Assembly (NCBI GenBank): GCA_028291285.1
Contig: JAQGIJ010000665.1
Coordinates: forward strand, 1-6,744
Source of the DNA: Phenylobacterium sp.
Lineage (GTDB): Bacteria > Pseudomonadota > Alphaproteobacteria > Caulobacterales > Caulobacteraceae
DNA: 6,744 nt
Direction of reading: 5' to 3'
Notes under the pieces: generated by a model
What the model was told of the DNA's origin: nothing
The model's input: only the letters and a program-made list of their open reading frames with translations
Databases searched by the model: none
Shown: positions 1-5,145 of the stretch, piece after piece
Layout of the letters: each line of letters begins with the position of its first letter
Position numbering within the stretch: position 1 is the stretch's first letter
Translations under genes and position numbers: made by a program

Positions 1-496
1 CTGTGCAGCCGGCCGCCAGCGCCATGGCGAGCTTGCCGCAGATGAAGCCCATGTTGCTGTTCCAGGGGGTGATGATCCCCACCACACCCAGCGGCTGCAT
101 CGCCACCTCGGCGTCGTTGATCCAACGCGTGAAGTTGTAGGCCTCCAGCGTCGTGGCGGCGTGGAGGATCGAGGCCAGGCCGAAGCCGGTGAGATAGGCC
201 GCCTGGGTGGCCGGCGCGCCGTACTCCTCGACCACCGCGGCGTTGATCGCCTCCATCCGGGCAGCCACGGCGGCATGCATCCGATGCAGCATGGCGATGC
301 GCTCGGCCTTGGTCGTGCGGGACATGGCCGGCAGCGCGCGCCTGGCGGCGGCGATGGCGGCCCGGGCGTCGTCGCGGTCGCCGAGCCTCACCTGGCCTAT
401 GACCTGGCCGGTCGCCGGGTTGTGGAGGTCGAACAGCTCGGCGCCATGCGGTTCGGCGAAGGTGCCGTCGATGAAGTGCTTGTCGAGGGTGCGCAT
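1..496 (-). CDS. Aldehyde dehydrogenase family protein, N-terminal part (cut by window edge)
   Basis: Reading leftward from the ATG at 496, the first 165 residues are those of the NAD(P)+-dependent aldehyde dehydrogenase superfamily. The visible N-terminus (MRTLDKHFIDGTF) leads into an NPATGQVIGQV segment, then a helical stretch, then GVVGIITPWNSN near residues 138-149. The Asn of that TPWN motif forms the oxyanion hole in this family. The catalytic Cys and the Glu general base lie beyond the window edge, so activity and substrate cannot be judged; family members are usually about 470-490 residues. GGAG at 504-507 lies 7 nt before the ATG and supports this start. The gene diverges from the LysR-type regulator at 597 across a 100-bp gap, so it is the likely regulated target. 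The family call is firm; the substrate is unknown. Confidence 0.93.
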   Translation of the reverse strand, partial: MRTLDKHFIDGTFAEPHGAELFDLHNPATGQVIGQVRLGDRDDARAAIAAARRALPAMSRTTKAERIAMLHRMHAAVAARMEAINAAVVEEYGAPATQAAYLTGFGLASILHAATTLEAYNFTRWINDAEVAMQPLGVVGIITPWNSNMGFICGKLAMALAAGCT

Positions 497-596
497 GGGA
501 AGTCTCCGTCCTTGTATTGATGGCTCCGATGTAGATCGCTCGAATTGCATGGATAAGCAGGATAAACCGGCATGACGTGATGCGGAGATCGGGACA
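497..596. promoter_or_regulatory. Divergent aldehyde dehydrogenase/LysR promoter region
   Basis: This 100-bp gap must hold the promoters of both flanking genes and is visibly richer in A+T than they are. On the plus strand TTGTATT (512-518), an 11-nt spacer and TGTAGATC (530-537) resemble the Caulobacter housekeeping pattern TTGaCgS-N10-14-GCTAnAwC and would give the LysR gene a leader of about 54 nt. An imperfect dyad, CATGACGTGATG at 571-582 (10 of 12 positions symmetric), lies just before the LysR ribosome-binding site, and GGATAA occurs twice, 9 bp apart, at 551 and 560. Either could be part of a LysR operator. No clean T-N11-A LysR box was found, so the site assignments are tentative. 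Confidence 0.4.
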
Positions 597-1505
597 ATGC
601 AGCGGGCCAACCTCGCCGAGCTGGATGCGGTGATCGCCGTCGCCCGCCGCGGCGGCTTCCGCGCCGCGGCCCTGGAGCTCGGCATGTCCTCCACAGCGCT
701 GAGTCATGCAGTGGCCGGCCTCGAGGCGCGGATGGGCGTGCGACTGTTCAATCGCACGACGCGCAGCGTCTCCCTGACGGAGGCGGGGGACCAGTTCGTG
801 GCGCAGGTCACCCCGGCCCTGCTGGCGATCCGCGACGCGATGGATGCGGCGAACGCCCACCGCGACACCCCGGCCGGGACGCTGCGGATCAACACCTCCA
901 TCGGCGCGGCGCGGGTGATTCTGACGCCGCTGATCCTGGAGTATCTGAAGCTCTATCCCGACATGCGGTTCGATCTGGTCACCGAGGGGCGGCTGATCGA
1001 CATCGTGGTCGACGGCTATGACGCCGGGGTCCGCATCCGCGAGGCGGTGCCGCGCGACATGATCATCGTGCCGATCGGTGGGCCGGTGCGCTCGATCGTG
1101 GTGGGCTCGCCGGCCTACTTCGAGGGACGCGCCAGGCCCCGCGCGCCCGGCGACCTCCTGCAGCACCAGTGCATCCGCGCGCGCATGGCCAGCGGCCAGA
1201 TCTACCGCTGGGAGTTTGAGCGGCGGGGCGAGACGGTGGAGGTGGACGTGCAGGGCGCGCTGACGCTCGACGAGACCAACCTGATGCTGGAAGCGGTCTG
1301 GGCGGGCGCGGGGCTCGGCTATCTCTCGGAGTGGGCGGTCGCCGCCGATGTCGCCGCGGGCCGGCTGGTTCAGGTGCTGGACGACTGGACGCCGGCCTAT
1401 CCGGGGCTCTGCCTCTATTACCCAGGCCGCCGGCACGTCCCCGCCGGCCTGCGCGCCTTCATCGACCTGATCCGTCGCACCCCCGAGCTCAGCTTGGGGT
1501 CCTGA
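597..1505 (+). CDS. LysR-family transcriptional regulator
   Basis: A 302-residue protein of standard LysR length. Residues about 5-65 form the winged helix-turn-helix, with the typical [20 protein letters not shown] segment followed by [24 protein letters not shown] linker helix follows, and residues about 92-296 are a periplasmic-binding-protein-like effector domain of the CrgA/AaeR-like type ([20 protein letters not shown], later [10 protein letters not shown]). It should act as a cytoplasmic tetramer that binds a small ligand. The ATG at 597 is supported by GGAG at 584-587. It diverges from the aldehyde dehydrogenase gene and probably controls it and itself; the ligand is unknown, although an aldehyde or related metabolite would fit the context. 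Its stop codon lies in frame with the pirin fragment that follows, which suggests a recombination junction immediately downstream. Confidence 0.95.
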   Translation: MQRANLAELDAVIAVARRGGFRAAALELGMSSTALSHAVAGLEARMGVRLFNRTTRSVSLTEAGDQFVAQVTPALLAIRDAMDAANAHRDTPAGTLRINTSIGAARVILTPLILEYLKLYPDMRFDLVTEGRLIDIVVDGYDAGVRIREAVPRDMIIVPIGGPVRSIVVGSPAYFEGRARPRAPGDLLQHQCIRARMASGQIYRWEFERRGETVEVDVQGALTLDETNLMLEAVWAGAGLGYLSEWAVAADVAAGRLVQVLDDWTPAYPGLCLYYPGRRHVPAGLRAFIDLIRRTPELSLGS

Positions 1506-1517
1506 GGGGGCGCTTCG

Positions 1518-1859
1518 CTGAACTATCTCGCGGTGCGCCTGAAGGCCGGCGAGAGCTGGCGCTACCAGCCGCCGGCCGACCACACGATCGCCTGGATGTC
1601 GCTCGGCAAGGGGAGCGTCTCCACGCCCGAGCCGGTGGGCGCGGGCGAGCTCGTGGTCTTCGAGCCGTCGAACGCCGTGGTCGACGTCTCCGCCGACACC
1701 GAGACCGAGCTGGTCCTGGGCTCGGCCGCCGGCCACCCCCACGACCTCGCGCTTGGCCACTACTCCGTGCATACGAGCCCGGCCTCGCTGGCCGCCGGCG
1801 AGCGGCGGATCGACGAGATCCACGCGCGGCTGGAAAAGGAGGGTCGACTGCCGGGCTGA
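1518..1859 (+). pseudogene. C-terminal fragment of a pirin-family protein
   Basis: An uninterrupted frame encodes about 113 residues matching the C-terminal cupin of pirin-family proteins: NYLAVRLKAGESWRYQPPA at the start, GELVVFEPSN in the middle, then LVLGSAAGHPHDLALGHYSV and an amphipathic tail ending EKEGRLPG. Pirins are usually about 230-300 residues; the N-terminal cupin with the His/Glu metal site is absent, so iron-dependent activity is not expected. In frame upstream is the LysR TGA at 1503-1505, leaving no room for the missing half. No ATG start exists: the options are CTG at 1518, 7 nt after GAGGGGG (1504-1510), or GTG at 1533 with no good ribosome-binding site. The lack of internal stops and the normal base composition mean the deletion is recent or the fragment is still translated. 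Family call good; pseudogene status inferred. Confidence 0.72.
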
Positions 1860-1884
1860 GGGCGGCTCGCCGGGCGCCGCCCGG
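1860..1884. terminator. Possible hairpin between convergent genes
   Basis: The 49-bp gap between the pirin fragment and the convergent exported-protein gene contains GC-rich inverted repeats. GGGCGGC (1860-1866) pairs with GCCGCCC (1876-1882) around a 9-nt loop; alternatively CCGGGC (1870-1875) pairs with GCCCGG (1879-1884) around a 3-nt loop. There is no T-tract on either side, so this is at best a weak or Rho-assisted terminator. Confidence 0.3.
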
Positions 1885-1908
1885 ATCACGCCGTAACGGC
1901 AGCTGGGA

Positions 1909-2316
1909 TCAGCGGCGCCGCCAGGTTCCGCCGAGGCCGCCTTCGGTGTGGCTGATGGCGATGGTCGCCTGTCCGCAGGCGCCGATCGGCTGAGTGACGA
2001 CGCCGCCTAGGGTTCGATACCCGCCGGTCCCGACGCCCGCCCAGACTTCGCCGTGCGGCTTGCGGTCGGCGGGCGCCTCGCAACCCTGCCCCTGGGAGGG
2101 CTTTGCGTCCGCAACGGGCTGGCCGGACAGGATCCCGCGCGCCCAGACGCCGGTCGCCCTGGCACCCTCGTCGGTGGCGATCGGGCCTGCCGGCGCCTCG
2201 GCCGAGGGCGGCGCGCCGTCCGCACCCGTCTTGATGACCTCGTCCGCTCGTGCGCCCGACGCCGCAGCGGCGCTGAGGCACAGCAGAGAGAGGAGGAGCC
2301 GGCGTTCAGGTCTCAT
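1909..2316 (-). CDS. Small exported protein of unknown function
   Basis: A 135-residue protein whose first 24 residues look like a Sec signal peptide: MRPER, a hydrophobic core LLLSLLCLSAAAASG, and an ARA cleavage site before DEVIKTG. The mature part, about 111 residues, starts with a disordered Pro/Ala/Gly-rich stretch and ends in a more regular segment (HGEVWAGVGTGGYRTLGG) followed by an IGACGQATIAI strand and the tail GTWRRR. Two Cys remain in the mature chain, which could form one periplasmic disulfide. I do not recognise a family. The ATG at 2316 was chosen because it gives the best signal peptide; in-frame ATGs at 2346 and 2340 would add 10 or 8 residues. None has a clear ribosome-binding site, and a strong inverted repeat covers this region. 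It lies 108 bp downstream of the 79-residue membrane-protein gene on the same strand and may have its own promoter. Confidence 0.7.
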   Translation of the reverse strand: MRPERRLLLSLLCLSAAAASGARADEVIKTGADGAPPSAEAPAGPIATDEGARATGVWARGILSGQPVADAKPSQGQGCEAPADRKPHGEVWAGVGTGGYRTLGGVVTQPIGACGQATIAISHTEGGLGGTWRRR

Positions 2317-2317
2317 C

Positions 2318-2354
2318 GCTGCAGAATGGCCGCAGAGCATGACCATTCTGCGGC
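2318..2354. repeat. 12-bp inverted repeat at the start of the exported-protein gene
   Basis: GCTGCAGAATGG (2318-2329) and CCATTCTGCGGC (2343-2354) are inverted copies matching at 11 of 12 positions, with 9 contiguous perfect pairs, separated by 13 nt. In the minus-strand transcript this folds into a hairpin ending one base before the AUG at 2316, where a ribosome-binding site would be; one arm also contains the alternative AUG at 2346. It could be an operator, a translational control hairpin, or the 3' end of the upstream operon transcript, although no U-tract follows. Confidence 0.5.
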
Positions 2355-2377
2355 TGAATACCGACGCACCGACACAA
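2355..2377 (-). promoter_or_regulatory. Candidate promoter for the exported-protein gene
   Basis: On the minus strand TTGTGT (2377-2372) is followed, after 11 nt, by TATTCA (2360-2355), a spacing acceptable for the alphaproteobacterial housekeeping sigma factor. Transcription would start near 2346-2348, almost exactly at the alternative ATG at 2346, so a leaderless transcript is possible. The match to consensus is modest. The rest of the 2317-2424 gap holds nothing else I can identify. Confidence 0.25.
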
Positions 2378-2424
2378 GGCCGACATTTTCGCCAGCCTCC
2401 GGCGCCGCGTGGTCGCAAGCCGGC

Positions 2425-2664
2425 TCAGCGGCCGGCGGCCGGCGCCTCGCTTCGGCGGTGCGCTGCGGCCGCCCTGGCGACGCTGAGGGTCAGGGCGAGC
2501 AGGCAACCGCCGGCCAGGATGGCGCCGGCGGCCAGCGGACGTCCATGCAGCAGCGCCCGGCAAAGCACGGCGGCGAGCAGCGTCGCGGCCGTACCGAGGC
2601 CGAGGAAGGCGTCGTCCACGAAGAAGCCGAACGCCGCCCGGCGCAGGCGCGCGAGCCGGGTCAT
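2425..2664 (-). CDS. Small two-helix membrane protein, coupled to the ExxE membrane protein
   Basis: A 79-residue protein whose ATG (2664-2662) overlaps the TGA of the upstream membrane-protein gene in an ATGA junction, strong evidence for translational coupling and for this start. It has a basic N-terminus (MTRLARLRRAAFG), an FFVDDAFLG motif with two acidic residues at the membrane edge, a first helix at about residues 20-39, a second at about 45-66, and a basic tail (HRRSEAPAAGR). The positive charges at both ends suggest that both termini are cytoplasmic. I do not recognise a characterised family. The tight coupling implies it works with the larger protein, perhaps as an accessory subunit. 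The gene is too short to show other motifs; its existence is well supported, its function is not. Confidence 0.75.
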   Translation of the reverse strand: MTRLARLRRAAFGFFVDDAFLGLGTAATLLAAVLCRALLHGRPLAAGAILAGGCLLALTLSVARAAAAHRRSEAPAAGR

Positions 2665-3416
2665 GCCGAGGCTCCCACATCCAGCCGGGCCACGGACGAG
2701 GCGGCGAGCAGGCCGACCAGCAGGAACATCCCGGCGAAGGCCAGCAGGGCGAGGTCCTGGCCGGGCCAGGCGACGCCCAGTCCCTCGCCGGTCCAGAACA
2801 CGCCGAACGCCGAGAGCATCACTCCGACGCCGAACTTCAGGCCGTTCTCCGGCACGCGCGCCAGCGGCCGCTGCAGGATCAGGCCGACGATCAGCACCAG
2901 GGCGCAGGCGGCGAGCGCGCCCAAGCTCGCAGGCCACAGGAGGCCGCGCGCCGCGCCCACGGCGATGACGATGAACACCACTTCGAGCCCCTCCAGCACC
3001 ACCGCCTTGAAGGTGGCGACGCCGGCCAGCCAGTCGAGGCGGGCGGTCTGGCGAAAGGCCTCGGTGATGAGACCGGCCGCCTGCACGGCGAAGGCGGCCC
3101 GCTCGTCCCGCCGCGGCACCACGCCGGCGCGCCGCAGGATCGCCTTGCGGAGCCACCGCATGCCGAACAGCAGGAGTAGCACGCCGACGGTGACCTGCAG
3201 CGCATGGATCGGGATGAGCTGCAGCGCCGGGCCGAACGCCGCGACGACCACGGCTAGGACGGCCAGGCCGGCGAGGCTTCCCGCCACGGCCGGTCGCCAG
3301 CCCTGCACTTTCCCGACTGCCAGGATGATGGTGAAAGCTTCCACGACCTCGACGACGGAGGCGAGAAAGGCCGAGCCGAGCGCGGCCCCGCCTGAGCCGA
3401 TCCCCATTGCAACCAT
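2661..3416 (-). CDS. Polytopic membrane protein with duplicated ExxE motif (COG4280-like)
   Basis: A 251-residue integral membrane protein with about six to seven hydrophobic segments and almost no soluble part except a short basic/acidic loop near residues 90-108. It is built from two similar halves: E23-V-V-E26 followed by AFTIILAVG in the first, E142-G-L-E145 followed by VVFIVIAVG in the second. Each half ends in a related helix (VTVGVLLLLFG near 75-85, FGVGVMLSAFG near 195-205). This layout resembles the uncharacterised COG4280 proteins and, by analogy only, cation carriers with paired acidic helices such as UPF0016/GDT1 and FTR1. Transport of a cation across the inner membrane is a plausible guess, not shown. 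The start at 3416 follows AAGGAGGAG (3430-3422 on the minus strand) with a 5-nt gap. It lies 122 bp after the response regulator and is coupled to the 79-residue gene. Confidence 0.88.
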   Translation of the reverse strand: MVAMGIGSGGAALGSAFLASVVEVVEAFTIILAVGKVQGWRPAVAGSLAGLAVLAVVVAAFGPALQLIPIHALQVTVGVLLLLFGMRWLRKAILRRAGVVPRRDERAAFAVQAAGLITEAFRQTARLDWLAGVATFKAVVLEGLEVVFIVIAVGAARGLLWPASLGALAACALVLIVGLILQRPLARVPENGLKFGVGVMLSAFGVFWTGEGLGVAWPGQDLALLAFAGMFLLVGLLAASSVARLDVGASA

Positions 3417-3538
3417 CGCGGCTCCTCCTTGAGGATCGATCCGGGGGGCCGTGGACTGCCCGACACCCGCAACCAGTCTGTTGCGCCGCCGGCCGACGGC
3501 GAGCTTGAAGCGGCCTTACAGATCTGAAAGGTCGGCCG
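3417..3538 (-). promoter_or_regulatory. Leader and promoter region of the membrane-protein operon
   Basis: This gap, downstream of the response regulator and upstream of the membrane-protein operon, holds three dyads. The outer one, CCTTACA-GATC-TGAAAGG at 3514-3531, matches a motif that recurs before the atypical kinase. A perfect 6-bp inverted repeat, CGCAAC (3468-3473) and GTTGCG (3480-3485) with a 6-nt loop, lies about 60 nt before the ATG. A perfect 10-bp palindrome, GGATCGATCC (3433-3442), adjoins the ribosome-binding site. The outer dyad could also form part of a terminator hairpin for the regulator gene (GCGG at 3536-3539 with CCGC at 3510-3513 on the minus strand), but no U-tract follows. 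No clear -10/-35 pair was found. Confidence 0.45.
3514..3531. promoter_or_regulatory. Putative operator, copy A of CCTTACA-N4-TGnAAGG
   Basis: The 18-bp near-palindrome CCTTACAGATCTGAAAGG is symmetric at 16 of 18 positions. It lies 97 bp upstream of the membrane-protein start codon. The same CCTTACA-N4-TG core occurs twice more at 4376 and 4407. Assigning the adjacent OmpR-type regulator as the binding protein is inference; proteins of that class usually bind paired half-sites, including TTACA-type ones. Confidence 0.4.
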
Positions 3539-4222
3539 CTAAGGCTCCTCGGCGAGCCGGTAGCCCGCGCCACGCACCGTATGCAGCAGCGGCTTGTCGA
3601 AGCCGCTCTCCAGCGACTTCCGCAGTCGGCTGATGTGGGTGTCGATGATGCTGGTGTGCGGATCGAAGCGGTAGTCCCAGACGCGTTCGAGGAGCATCAC
3701 GCGGGTGACCACGCGGTTCTGGTTCCGCAGCAGGAACTCCAGAAGCTTGAACTCGCGCGGCAGGAGTTCGATCGGTCGCCCGGCCCGCAGCACCTTGCGG
3801 GTCAGCAGGTCCATGACCAGGTCGCCGCAGCGCAGCTCGGTCTCCACGGCCTTCTCGGTGCGCCGGCGGATCATGTTCTCGATGCGCGCGTGCAACTCCG
3901 AGAAGGCGAACGGTTTGGTCAGGTAGTCGTCGCCGCCGGACCTCAGCCCTTTGACGCGCTCGTCCAGGTGGCCCATGGCCGACAGGATGAGGATCGGCGT
4001 CGGCACGGCGGCGGCGCGCAGCGCCTTGACCACCGAAAGCCCGTCGAGGCCGGGGATCATGCGGTCCATGACGATGGCGTCGAATTCCGACGAGCTTGCG
4101 ATGAAGAGCGCATCGCGGCCGTCGCCCACCTGCTCGACGGTGAAGCCCTCTTCCCGCAGGCCCTTGGCGATATAGTCCGCCGTCGAAGGGTCGTCCTCGA
4201 CGACCAGCACGCGCCTGGCCAT
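3539..4222 (-). CDS. OmpR/PhoB-family response regulator, intact receiver
   Basis: A 227-residue two-component response regulator with a receiver (about 1-118) and a winged-helix DNA-binding domain (about 128-225). All receiver landmarks are present: acidic pocket E9-D10-D11 in VLVVEDD, phosphoacceptor D53 in AIVMDRMIPGLDG, S81 in LILSA and K103 in DDYLTKPF. The effector domain has the family pattern LLPREFKLLEFLLRNQNRVV, LLERVWDY, then DTHISRLRKSLE and TVRGAGYRL. It should be switched on by phosphorylation and bind DNA as a dimer. The start at 4222 follows AAGGAG (4235-4230 on the minus strand) by 7 nt; the frame stays open further upstream but without domain support. No kinase gene is directly joined to it; the canonical kinase on the same strand at 5813-6744 is a candidate partner. 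It probably regulates the membrane-protein operon downstream and the divergent atypical kinase operon. Confidence 0.93.
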   Translation of the reverse strand: MARRVLVVEDDPSTADYIAKGLREEGFTVEQVGDGRDALFIASSSEFDAIVMDRMIPGLDGLSVVKALRAAAVPTPILILSAMGHLDERVKGLRSGGDDYLTKPFAFSELHARIENMIRRRTEKAVETELRCGDLVMDLLTRKVLRAGRPIELLPREFKLLEFLLRNQNRVVTRVMLLERVWDYRFDPHTSIIDTHISRLRKSLESGFDKPLLHTVRGAGYRLAEEP

Positions 4223-4375
4223 GGCTAAGCTCCTTGGCGTACGACTGTCGAACGATCCTCCGAGAGCGCCAGATAGGACTCCGGAAGGTCTTGTTGGCAA
4301 GTCGCCCGTCCGATCGGCGGCAGGCCCGTCCCTGCCATACATCGGCGCTCCGCCTGACCCGCGCCTGGCCGGCTT

Positions 4376-4393
4376 CCTTACAAGCCTGTGGGC
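4376..4393 (+). promoter_or_regulatory. Putative operator, copy B of CCTTACA-N4-TG motif
   Basis: CCTTACA-AGCC-TGTGGGC: the left half-site is identical to copy A and the right half is degenerate. It lies about 100 bp before the atypical kinase start and 153 bp before the regulator start on the other strand. Confidence 0.35.
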
Positions 4394-4406
4394 GCCGACG
4401 GGCGAG

Positions 4407-4424
4407 GCTTGCATTCCTGTAAGG
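4407..4424 (-). promoter_or_regulatory. Putative operator, copy C of CCTTACA-N4-TG motif
   Basis: Read on the minus strand this is CCTTACA-GGAA-TGCAAGC, inverted relative to copy B. The two centres are 31 bp apart, close to three helical turns, so bound proteins would face the same side of the helix. It ends 67 bp before the atypical kinase ATG. Confidence 0.35.
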
Positions 4425-4491
4425 CGAACGGGCAGCGCGCTGTGAGGCGCGCCCGGGAGGATCGCCGGCAGGCAAGTCATCGGAGCCCGCC

Positions 4492-5145
4492 ATGAACAGC
4501 GCCATCGCCGAGCCGGACGGGCGGCTCGCCTCCTGGGAGGCGAACCACCGCAGCCTGAACACCCTGGCCGCGCTGCAGGGCCTGCTGTGGACCGAGTTCG
4601 AGAGATTCGCCGATCCGGCCGTCCGCCAGGCGGTCAGCGATTTCTCCAGCCACATCCAGGCCTTCGCCCGCGTGCACCACACGCTCAGCGAGGCCACCGC
4701 CGACGGTCCGGTGGACGCCACCGCCCATCTGGCCAAGCTGTGCGCCGAGCTCTGCGCTGCGCAGCTCGCGCCGCGCGGCCTGCATTGCGATTTCCGCGCC
4801 GATCCCGGAACCCTGCCGCGCGAGGTCTGCCATACGCTCGGCCTGATCGTCGTCGAGCTGGTGACGAGTGCGGCGACGCACGGCTTCGTCGGGCGCGAGA
4901 CCGGGCGGATCCGCGTCAGCCTGCGACGCACCGGCCTGGGGTGGATGTGCATGGTGGCCGACAACGGCTCCGGGCTGCAGGGCGGCGGTGGCGACGGCAT
5001 GACCCTGGTCCAGGGCCTGGCGAAGGCGATCGACGGCGACCTGCGCGTCCACTCGGACGCCGGCGGCGTCGTCGTGACGGTGAGCCTGCTGGACACAGCC
5101 TTCGCCCGCACGGCCCAGGCGGCCGCCGGCCCATGGCACGCCTAG
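4492..5145 (+). CDS. Sensorless HisKA_2/HWE-type histidine kinase with altered N-box
   Basis: A 217-residue soluble protein made only of a dimerisation/phosphotransfer domain and an ATPase domain; no sensor, PAS or membrane segment precedes them. The H-box reads WEANHRSLNTLAALQGLL with candidate phosphoacceptor H19 plus R20 and N23. The second helix carries HIQAFARVHHTL, typical of HisKA_2. The ATPase domain (about 80-200) keeps the G1 box DNGSG (157-161) and a G2-like GDGMTLVQGLAKAIDGDL, but the N-box reads E122-LVTS-AATH, with Ser126 where Asn normally coordinates Mg2+. Kinase activity may therefore be weak or lost, leaving a phosphotransfer or phosphatase role. GGAG at 4482-4485 lies 6 nt before the ATG. 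Its last 13 nt overlap the next regulator gene, so the two are probably coupled and function together. Family call good; biochemical role inferred. Confidence 0.85.
   Translation: MNSAIAEPDGRLASWEANHRSLNTLAALQGLLWTEFERFADPAVRQAVSDFSSHIQAFARVHHTLSEATADGPVDATAHLAKLCAELCAAQLAPRGLHCDFRADPGTLPREVCHTLGLIVVELVTSAATHGFVGRETGRIRVSLRRTGLGWMCMVADNGSGLQGGGGDGMTLVQGLAKAIDGDLRVHSDAGGVVVTVSLLDTAFARTAQAAAGPWHA

Larger units (their letters stand above)
4223..4491. promoter_or_regulatory. Divergent intergenic region between intact regulator and atypical kinase operon
   Basis: This 269-bp gap is long for such compact DNA. It holds two head-to-head copies of the CCTTACA-N4-TG motif, a direct repeat GCCCGTCC at 4304-4311 and 4324-4331, and a perfect 6-bp inverted repeat GCGCGC (4435-4440, 4447-4452) around a TGTGAG loop about 40 nt before the kinase ATG. 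On the minus strand TTGCCA (4292-4297 region) and a CTATCT element about 18 nt further could be a weak promoter for the regulator. Open frames cross the region, but none has a convincing start or composition, and I see no RNA gene. Confidence 0.5.

Noticed and set aside
546..559. TGC-N8-GCA dyad in the LysR/aldehyde dehydrogenase gap as a LysR box
   Set aside because: The arms are only 3 bp and the T to A spacing is 12, not the 11 expected of the T-N11-A box.
1331..1993. Plus-strand frame spanning the LysR end and pirin fragment
   Set aside because: It lies in another frame across two regions with real homology, and its Arg/Gly/Ala-rich translation has no domain.
2053..3432. Long plus-strand open frames opposite the membrane-protein operon
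   Set aside because: The translations are rich in Arg, Pro, Ala and Ser without domains, whereas the minus strand encodes a clear membrane protein with a strong ribosome-binding site. This is the usual antisense openness of GC-rich coding DNA.
4304..4331. GCCCGTCC direct repeats as a short tandem or CRISPR-like repeat
   Set aside because: There are only two 8-bp copies 20 bp apart in GC-rich DNA, with no further units.
4223..4480. N-terminal extension of the intact response regulator by 86 residues
   Set aside because: The frame is open upstream, but receiver homology begins at MARRVLVVEDD and AAGGAG is correctly spaced before the ATG at 4222; the upstream part also holds the operator-like motifs.
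3516..5111. 531-codon minus-strand open frame across the intact regulator and the kinase gene
   Set aside because: It runs out of frame through two well-supported genes, is dominated by Arg/Ala/Ser/Pro and has no recognisable motif or ribosome-binding site.
4477..5139. 220-codon minus-strand frame opposite the HisKA_2 kinase
   Set aside because: It is almost co-extensive with the kinase gene and is a complementary-strand shadow; the plus strand has conserved kinase motifs in order.
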